Source: Lachnospiraceae bacterium UBA7179
Lineage (GTDB): Bacteria; Bacillota; Clostridia; Lachnospirales; Lachnospiraceae
NCBI GenBank assembly: GCA_002491195.1
Contig: DKVL01000055.1
Coordinates: 1-18,581, forward strand
Reading direction: 5' to 3'
Length of the DNA: 18,581 nucleotides
Part shown: in pieces, positions 13,978 to 18,581 of the stretch
Layout of the letters: each line of letters opens with the position of its first letter
How positions within the stretch are numbered: the stretch's first letter is position 1
The notes under the pieces: generated by a model
What the model was told of the DNA's origin: nothing
The model's input: only the letters and a program-made list of their open reading frames with translations
The model's database searches: none
Made by a program: the position numbers and the translations under genes

Positions 13978-14352
13978 TTACAGTTCACCGAAAATCCACT
14001 TTAAACGAATAGGATAGATTTCTATCACAAAATGTGGTTCTTCTATTCTCGTTGCGGGATGGCAATCGGCGATATCTATATTGACAGAATTTACTGTTTT
14101 CTTTTCAAATTTTGCCTGCTCTCCATAAACAATATACTGAGCCGCTATATACTCAATATACCCATCTTCAGTCGGTTCCAAAGGCATTGTTTCAAAAGGC
14201 TTTTTAATATTGATGCCAAATTCCTGTAAATATTCTGCGACTAACGGATATTCACATTGAATCTGCCTAATGTAATTCTGACAATAAGCACAGCTGCACA
14301 ACTCATCATAGCCTAAGGATCCGTAATAATCCTGCGTCTTTTTGATATCCAT
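13978..14352 (-). CDS. Small cysteine-containing protein of unknown function
   Basis: I do not recognise a named domain in this 124-residue protein. Near the N-terminus it has YDELCSCAYCQNY, giving Cys19, Cys21 and Cys24, with Cys33 soon after, which could bind a metal. The rest is a compact alpha/beta region with PFETMPLEPTEDGYIEYIAAQY and a conserved-looking end, HFVIEIYPIRLKWIFG. It has no signal peptide or membrane helix. The ATG at 14352 is preferred because GGTGAT lies about six bases upstream; the TTG at 14358 is too close. It sits between two GH43 genes with gaps of 23 and 29 bases, so it is co-transcribed with them. Its A+T content is visibly higher than theirs, suggesting a separate origin. 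Confidence 0.75.
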   Translation of the reverse strand: MDIKKTQDYYGSLGYDELCSCAYCQNYIRQIQCEYPLVAEYLQEFGINIKKPFETMPLEPTEDGYIEYIAAQYIVYGEQAKFEKKTVNSVNIDIADCHPATRIEEPHFVIEIYPIRLKWIFGEL

Positions 14353-14381
14353 AGTCAATCACCACCCATACAGAACAATTA

Positions 14382-15986
14382 CTAATACAGTACAAAATCA
14401 ACTACAACATACCCAACATTTCTCTTATCGGCCGAGCCTGTATATGTGCAGAATACACCGTTTTTGACGCCAACCCAGCGTCCGGGCACTGCGTTCATCT
14501 CCCCGGCTTTCCTGTAATTGCTGCCGTCTGTGCTGTACTCAAATGTCACCAGTTCTAACGGAAAATCTTTTTCTTTGCTGTTCAGATCCTGTGTTCCCGT
14601 CTGCTTTACTGTGTACCGCACATAAATTTCTTTTGCCTGCCCGCAGTCCATCTCTGGAAGGGCCTGCTCTGTCTCCTCCGTTGTGTCCGGCAGAATTTTT
14701 CCATATTTCTGCACACCAGTAACAAAATATGGTCTGAGCACTTGTTTGTCTTTTCGAAATGTAACCAGTCCATAGTGCATTCCCATCGATATCACGCCAG
14801 CCTCTTCCTGGTCTGTAAGATTGGAAATATCCAGTTTTGTAACGCAGGTAAACTCTGGTGCCGGCCACTTCTGCAGCAGAAGACTTGGCATATCTCCATA
14901 GACGGTTGTACGACTGACTGCATTTAATTTCAGCCCTTTGCCTGTCAGTTCATACCATTCTTTGCGAGGATTCGCATTCCACTGCCACTGCAGTCCTAAC
15001 TGGTTTCCTGCGAAATCGTCAGAGGTCGCTGGCTCGCATACGCTGACAGCGGTATTTCCAACATTGGGCTTTCTGTATTCCATGACCGGCTCGCCATAAT
15101 CATTTCCATCCTTTGCGATCCCGATGACCGGCCAGTCTTCATGCCAGCTCATGGGCTGCAGATGGGTGATGCGCCCTGCCGCATAGACATCCTGAAAATG
15201 AAGGAACCAGTCCTCACCTGTGATGGTGTCAACCCATGCGCCCTGGTGCGGTCCATTCACAGTACTGTCGCCCTGGCGCATCACAACTTTGTATTCATAA
15301 GGTCCGAATACGTTTCTGGAACGGAGCACTGTCTGCCAGCCGACCTTGACGCCGCCAGCCGGTGCAAAAATGTAGTACCAGCCGTTTCTCTTGTACATTT
15401 TGGGTCCCTCGATGGTTTCCTGATCATTTTCATTTCCGTCAAAGATCTTGACTTCCTCACCGATCAGTCCCATTCCATCGGGCTGCATTTCCACCATATG
15501 AAGGACACTCTTGTAGCCAATCCGGCTCTTTGCCACGCCTGCGACCAGATACGCCTTTCCGTCATCGTCCCAGAACGGACAGGGATCGATCCAGCCTGCG
15601 CCTGGTCTGATATTGACTGGTTGGGACCACGTCCCAAAAGGATCTGTTGCGGTGCTCATGTAAATACCTTCATCTGGCATGGGAAAGCAGACAAAATAAG
15701 TCCCCTCATGATACCGGATCGCCGGCGCCCACACGCCGCAGCCGTGAACCGGCTCCTTGTAGCGCTCCTCTGGAATCTCACTAATGATATAATTGACTAC
15801 TGTCCAGTTGACGAGGTCCTTGGAATGCAAGAGCGGAAGTCCAGGCGCATTGCAAAAACTTGATGCGATCATAAAATAGTCCTCTCCGACACGGATCGCA
15901 TCGGGATCCGAATAGTCCGCGTAGAGGATCGGGTTGCGGTAGCTGCCATTTCCTAAATCTGCGTTCCATATGCTGTTTGATTTCAT
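14382..15986 (-). CDS. Glycoside hydrolase family 43 protein, second copy
   Basis: This 534-residue enzyme is clearly different from the other GH43 protein in the operon. GH43 catalytic positions are Asp27 in ADYSDPDAIRVG, Asp134 in GWIDPCPFWDDDG, and Glu193 in TIEGPKMYKR. The propeller covers about 15-315 and a C-terminal beta-sandwich about 325-534, beginning SDDFAGNQLGLQWQW, as in subfamilies with arabinofuranosidase or xylosidase activity. There is no signal peptide, so it is probably cytoplasmic. AGGCAGG lies seven bases before the ATG. It is the first gene of the operon, next to the divergent AraC regulator that probably controls it. The two enzymes may attack different linkages of the same arabinoxylan-type oligosaccharide; this is inference. 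Confidence 0.92.
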   Translation of the reverse strand: MKSNSIWNADLGNGSYRNPILYADYSDPDAIRVGEDYFMIASSFCNAPGLPLLHSKDLVNWTVVNYIISEIPEERYKEPVHGCGVWAPAIRYHEGTYFVCFPMPDEGIYMSTATDPFGTWSQPVNIRPGAGWIDPCPFWDDDGKAYLVAGVAKSRIGYKSVLHMVEMQPDGMGLIGEEVKIFDGNENDQETIEGPKMYKRNGWYYIFAPAGGVKVGWQTVLRSRNVFGPYEYKVVMRQGDSTVNGPHQGAWVDTITGEDWFLHFQDVYAAGRITHLQPMSWHEDWPVIGIAKDGNDYGEPVMEYRKPNVGNTAVSVCEPATSDDFAGNQLGLQWQWNANPRKEWYELTGKGLKLNAVSRTTVYGDMPSLLLQKWPAPEFTCVTKLDISNLTDQEEAGVISMGMHYGLVTFRKDKQVLRPYFVTGVQKYGKILPDTTEETEQALPEMDCGQAKEIYVRYTVKQTGTQDLNSKEKDFPLELVTFEYSTDGSNYRKAGEMNAVPGRWVGVKNGVFCTYTGSADKRNVGYVVVDFVLY

Positions 15987-16050
15987 AGATATACCTGCCT
16001 TTCTATTGTGATTCTGCCTGTTCCAAGGCGTTACCGTTTTCTATAGGATC

Positions 16051-16080
16051 AGTATACTGCATTTGCGTGGTTCTCTTCAA
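16051..16080 (-). promoter_or_regulatory. Promoter of the GH43 operon
   Basis: On the minus strand TTGAAG (16080-16075) and TATACT (16056-16051) are spaced by 18 bp, giving a leader of about 60 bases. This is the best sigma-A-like pair in the divergent region. The modest -35 suits activation by the neighbouring AraC-type protein. Confidence 0.6.
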
Positions 16081-16121
16081 TGCCGTAATCTGGTAAATTT
16101 GTGCCAAATATTGCGGTTTAT

Positions 16122-16217
16122 GTTACTGTTCACAGGCAATGTCATTAACTTAAGGGAGTTAACGCATAACTTATATTGGGATATTTCCAAACGGATCGGT
16201 TGAAATGGAGTGAACAG
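16122..16217. repeat. Degenerate copies of the dispersed repeat in the araC-GH43 gap
   Basis: GTTACTGTTCAC (16122-16133) and ATGGAGTGAACAG (16205-16217) each match part of the repeat seen at both window edges, in opposite orientations. CTGTTCAC and GTGAACAG form an 8-bp inverted pair 76 bases apart. They may mark an old insertion, or be regulatory sites that resemble the repeat. Confidence 0.4.
16146..16173. promoter_or_regulatory. Direct repeats spaced 21 bp, candidate AraC-type binding site
   Basis: TAACTTA occurs at 16146-16152 and again at 16167-16173, exactly 21 bp apart (two helical turns), in the same orientation. AraC-family regulators typically contact paired direct half-sites with this spacing. 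The site is about 65 bp upstream of the GH43 -35 box. Assignment to the adjacent regulator is inference. Confidence 0.4.
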
Positions 16218-16254
16218 GAACTATTGAGGTGTGAAAAGTAATTGCAGTTTTATA

Positions 16255-16282
16255 TTGTATTTTGCGAAAATGTATATATACT
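16255..16282 (+). promoter_or_regulatory. Candidate promoter of the AraC-type regulator
   Basis: TTGTAT (16255-16260) and TATACT (16277-16282) are spaced by 16 bp. The -35 match is weak and the -10 good. Apart from this and the listed repeats, I see nothing in the rest of the 15987-16424 gap. Confidence 0.4.
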
Positions 16283-16424
16283 GTAAACAGGAAGTGTGTA
16301 CGCAAGAACGATAACATTTGTACGGAAATAAAATAGACTATCTAAGTCATCAGATTCAATGCATACAAAGCTGACAGGGAAACATTTTAGAGGAAAGGAA
16401 AACCTTTTGGTTAGGTGTGGTATC

Positions 16425-17198
16425 ATGATTTATCAAAACTGGAACGAGCACTTATTTGTAAAAGTAACCAACAATAACAATTATCATGCACATATGCACC
16501 GTCAGGTTGAGATCTTCTATGTGCTTGACGGGGCGATCGAGATAACGATTTCCGGCCAGAAAAAATTATTAGAAAAGGGAATGCTTTCCATCGCTTTTCC
16601 GAATGTCGTGCACGAAACCTTTACGCCAGAACATTCGTCCGCTGTCATGATTATTTTTAATCATACGCTTTTTCCTGATTTTTCGGCGGAATTTAACACA
16701 CAAAAGCCAAAAGATCCCTTTCTTGATCGTCCTCGAAATGCAGAACAGTTCTCTATTCTGATCGAAGGGCTCTTAGAAAACACGCAAAATAATACAGATA
16801 TCCGCATTTCCAAGGGATATCTGTACCTTCTTACTGCTATGATCTTATCACAGGCGCCACTTGCCAAACAGGAAAATCTGTATGATTCTGCAGGCATCTG
16901 TCAAGATATTTCCAATTACCTGAACCAGCATTTTACCGAAGAGCTCAGCCTGTCACAGCTCGCCGACGCCCTCGGCTACAGCAAATATCACATCTCGCAT
17001 ATCTTCAAGGAAAAATTTGGCTGTTCCTACAATGATCATCTCAAACGGCTCCGTGCGGAGTATGCAATGGGGCTATTGACACACTCCGGGCTTTCCATGA
17101 CAGAGATCTGCTTTGCCAGCGGCTTTAGCAGTCTGCGTTCCTTTTACAGAGCTTTTCATGAGATCTATGGAACCTCACCGGGAACCCTGGCTCCATAA
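16425..17198 (+). CDS. AraC family transcriptional regulator
   Basis: This 257-residue regulator has an N-terminal cupin-type sugar-sensing domain (about 15-90, with HAHMHRQVEIFYVLDG and a later FPNVVHET) and a C-terminal double helix-turn-helix (about 160-257). The HTH shows LSLSQLADALGYSKYHISHIFKEKFG and LSMTEICFASGFSSLRSFYRAFHEIYGTSPG. It is divergent from the GH43 operon and probably activates it when a pentose or oligosaccharide is present. The start is uncertain. I chose ATG 16425 with AGGTG seven bases upstream. TTG 16407 has GAGGAAAGG before it, and ATG 16359 has no ribosome binding site. Its stop is two bases from that of the convergent DUF4349 gene, with no terminator between them. 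Confidence 0.92.
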   Translation: MIYQNWNEHLFVKVTNNNNYHAHMHRQVEIFYVLDGAIEITISGQKKLLEKGMLSIAFPNVVHETFTPEHSSAVMIIFNHTLFPDFSAEFNTQKPKDPFLDRPRNAEQFSILIEGLLENTQNNTDIRISKGYLYLLTAMILSQAPLAKQENLYDSAGICQDISNYLNQHFTEELSLSQLADALGYSKYHISHIFKEKFGCSYNDHLKRLRAEYAMGLLTHSGLSMTEICFASGFSSLRSFYRAFHEIYGTSPGTLAP

Positions 17199-17200
17199 TG

Positions 17201-18430
17201 CTATTTTTCGCTGTTTTCCTGCGAAGCCTGTGGCTCCTCCTGCTGAGATGGCTGTGCGCCTTGCAGCACCTGCTGAACAGGGTTCTGTGGATTCTGCGGC
17301 ATGGGTGTTTCACTGGAGAACTGTGACGTCGGCGGCATCTGCCAGCCAGGATTTTGATTCTGCGGCATTGTTGGCGGTTGCATCATGTTCTGCCTGGCGA
17401 ATGTCCTCTGTGCATTCTTTGCTGCTTTTTTCATTCGTCTTTTTTCCAGAAAATCCCTTATTTTGTCAAATGGAAAAATAAAACCGACCACCACAACGAT
17501 TATGACGTATGGCGCCATTCTTATAATAAAAAACAGAAGTCCTTCCAAAAATGCCAGGAACCCTTTGCCGGTGGACACGAGTGTGTTTTTTAACCGGTCT
17601 GCAAATGTATTGCTCTTGACGGGCTCACTGTCCTGACGATATTCCATCACTTCCGAAATACCGATGTTGACATAGGAATACGCCACGTCCATATCCATGT
17701 AACGTCTGGTGGTCTGCAGATTATTAAGTTCATACTGAACCTCGGACAGCCGCTGCTCCACTGTGATCATATCCTCAATCGTCTCACATTTTTCGAGCAT
17801 CGCCAGAAGGTTCTTCTCCTGAATCTGCAACGCCTCAATCTGCGCAGTCGTATCATAATACTGCTGACTGATATTATCCACACTGGTCGATTTGGAGATT
17901 ACCTTTCCTACACCGTCAAGCTCTGCCAAAAAGTTGTTATAATCCTTTGACGGAATCCGGACTTCCAGATAATTGTGCATCGTCCCGCTTGTCTTGCGGT
18001 AGTTCTCGTAATACCAGTCATAACTGCTGTCACTCTCGCTCTCCGACTGAATAATGCCGCCGTACTTGGTGATGGTAGCTTTGACAGAATCCATCGTCGC
18101 GGGATAATCAAGTGTCTCAATCTCAAGATTGCAATGATATACCAGCTTCTCTTCCAACAGTGTCACATCATCCGAAATCTGCGGCTGCTCCTGTGCCTGA
18201 CTGGTTGTCACACCGCCTTCACTCTCCATGGCAATATCCATCTCTTCAGATACCGCATAGTTGTCCTCAGCAACACCTCCGCTATAGTATTGCGTCGACG
18301 CGCTGTTTGAAACTGGTGCCGCGGAATCTGCAGTCATGGATTTCGAATTATTTGTGGCCCCCCCACAGCCTGTCAGCAGACCCGCGGTAATTGCTAACAC
18401 TGGAAAAAGCCTTGTCCATCTTCTCTTCAT
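17201..18430 (-). CDS. DUF4349 domain-containing lipoprotein
   Basis: This 409-residue protein has a lipoprotein signal peptide (MKRRWTRLFPVLAITAGLLTGC) with the lipobox Cys at residue 22. A low-complexity S/T/E-rich segment (about 23-88) precedes the DUF4349 domain (about 89-322). That domain has the typical YGG.I.S......Y......LEVRIPS..Y..FL.EL...G.V.S.S...D..SQQYYD start, a coiled coil (about 198-245) and a hydrophobic membrane helix (about 293-320). A basic stretch (FLEKRRMKKAAKNAQR) and a P/Q/N/M-rich tail follow. Family members are envelope proteins of unknown role. I start at 18430 because only this start places the signal peptide at the N-terminus; the upstream ATG at 18469 adds 13 unlikely residues. 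The ribosome binding site (AAGGGAA) is only fair. Confidence 0.9.
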   Translation of the reverse strand: MKRRWTRLFPVLAITAGLLTGCGGATNNSKSMTADSAAPVSNSASTQYYSGGVAEDNYAVSEEMDIAMESEGGVTTSQAQEQPQISDDVTLLEEKLVYHCNLEIETLDYPATMDSVKATITKYGGIIQSESESDSSYDWYYENYRKTSGTMHNYLEVRIPSKDYNNFLAELDGVGKVISKSTSVDNISQQYYDTTAQIEALQIQEKNLLAMLEKCETIEDMITVEQRLSEVQYELNNLQTTRRYMDMDVAYSYVNIGISEVMEYRQDSEPVKSNTFADRLKNTLVSTGKGFLAFLEGLLFFIIRMAPYVIIVVVVGFIFPFDKIRDFLEKRRMKKAAKNAQRTFARQNMMQPPTMPQNQNPGWQMPPTSQFSSETPMPQNPQNPVQQVLQGAQPSQQEEPQASQENSEK

Positions 18431-18470
18431 AACATTCCCTTCCCTTTCTTTGTAGATTGTTTCAATCATT

Positions 18471-18541
18471 GTTACTGTTCACTCCATTCCAGTAACGGGC
18501 AAAAATCCATGCAAAATTTGCTTCGCAAATAGATTTTTGCA
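18471..18541 (-). repeat. Dispersed repeat, right-edge copy, with hairpins
   Basis: GTTACTG (18471-18477) pairs with CAGTAAC (18490-18496). Immediately after, GCAAAAATC (18499-18507) pairs with GATTTTTGC (18532-18540), enclosing ATTTGC-TTC-GCAAAT (18516-18530). The first part is the inverted counterpart of bases 1-23. The whole has the look of a non-coding dispersed palindromic repeat and lies just upstream of the DUF4349 gene, so it may form part of its leader. The remaining bases 18542-18581 show nothing recognisable. Confidence 0.65.
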
Positions 18542-18581
18542 TCTCAATCGGTACGTTTTCTCACGGAATGCGCAGTTCAGC

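Noticed and set aside
15141..15863. 240-codon plus-strand frame inside the first GH43 gene
   Set aside because: The opposite strand carries the GH43 catalytic motifs; this frame has no recognisable features.
16091..16106. TGGTAAATTTGTGCCA as a catabolite-repression (cre) site for the GH43 operon
   Set aside because: The dyad is imperfect and lacks the central CG of cre sites.
1..18581. CRISPR arrays, tRNA, rRNA, riboswitches or phage integration sites
   Set aside because: No regularly spaced repeats, cloverleaf sequences, conserved rRNA segments or aptamer-like cores were found on reading the intergenic regions.

Overview
The window looks like chromosome from a gut-type Lachnospiraceae/Clostridia bacterium. 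The evidence is strong GGAGG-type ribosome binding sites, occasional TTG/GTG starts, the clostridial order dnaX-ybaB-recR, DUF5711 and DUF4349 proteins, a DUF1703-type AAA ATPase and xylan/arabinan-type GH43 enzymes. No rRNA, tRNA, CRISPR array, phage gene or transposase was seen. The species cannot be named from this sequence alone.

Layout from left to right. Bases 1-202 hold one copy of a dispersed repeat and a short stretch whose translation resembles the first residues of methionyl-tRNA formyltransferase, interrupted by a stop. Bases 203-3362, all on the minus strand, encode a LysM membrane protein, a DUF5711 membrane-anchored propeller-like protein and a CvpA-family membrane protein, which look like an envelope module. 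A small TPR-like gene (3653-4135, plus) converges on galM (4203-5246, minus) across a shared hairpin terminator. Then comes the DNA replication/repair cluster dnaX-ybaB-recR (7942-5413, minus). Directly upstream, two bases from the dnaX start codon, ends an AAA ATPase gene that has lost the nuclease domain usual for its family. On the plus strand follow yccF and a Sel1/TPR repeat protein, the latter overlapping tail to tail with a lipoprotein that carries a zinc-protease HELTH motif. A 185-bp MITE-like palindromic element lies immediately upstream of that lipoprotein and touches its ribosome binding site.

The right third (12416-17198) is a glycan-utilisation locus. Two intracellular-looking GH43 enzymes flank a small cysteine-containing unknown protein in one minus-strand operon, and an AraC-type regulator is transcribed divergently. 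The shared 0.4-kb control region has a good sigma-A promoter for the GH43 operon and paired direct repeats spaced 21 bp, as AraC proteins prefer. The last gene is a DUF4349 lipoprotein. The right edge holds a second copy of the dispersed repeat, inverted relative to the copy at the left edge.

The window is mostly ordinary chromosome. The less ordinary points are the MITE that has become a leader sequence, the truncated AAA gene fused to the dnaX translation start, the unknown protein inside the GH43 operon, the LysM/DUF5711/CvpA module, and the repeat copies at both edges.
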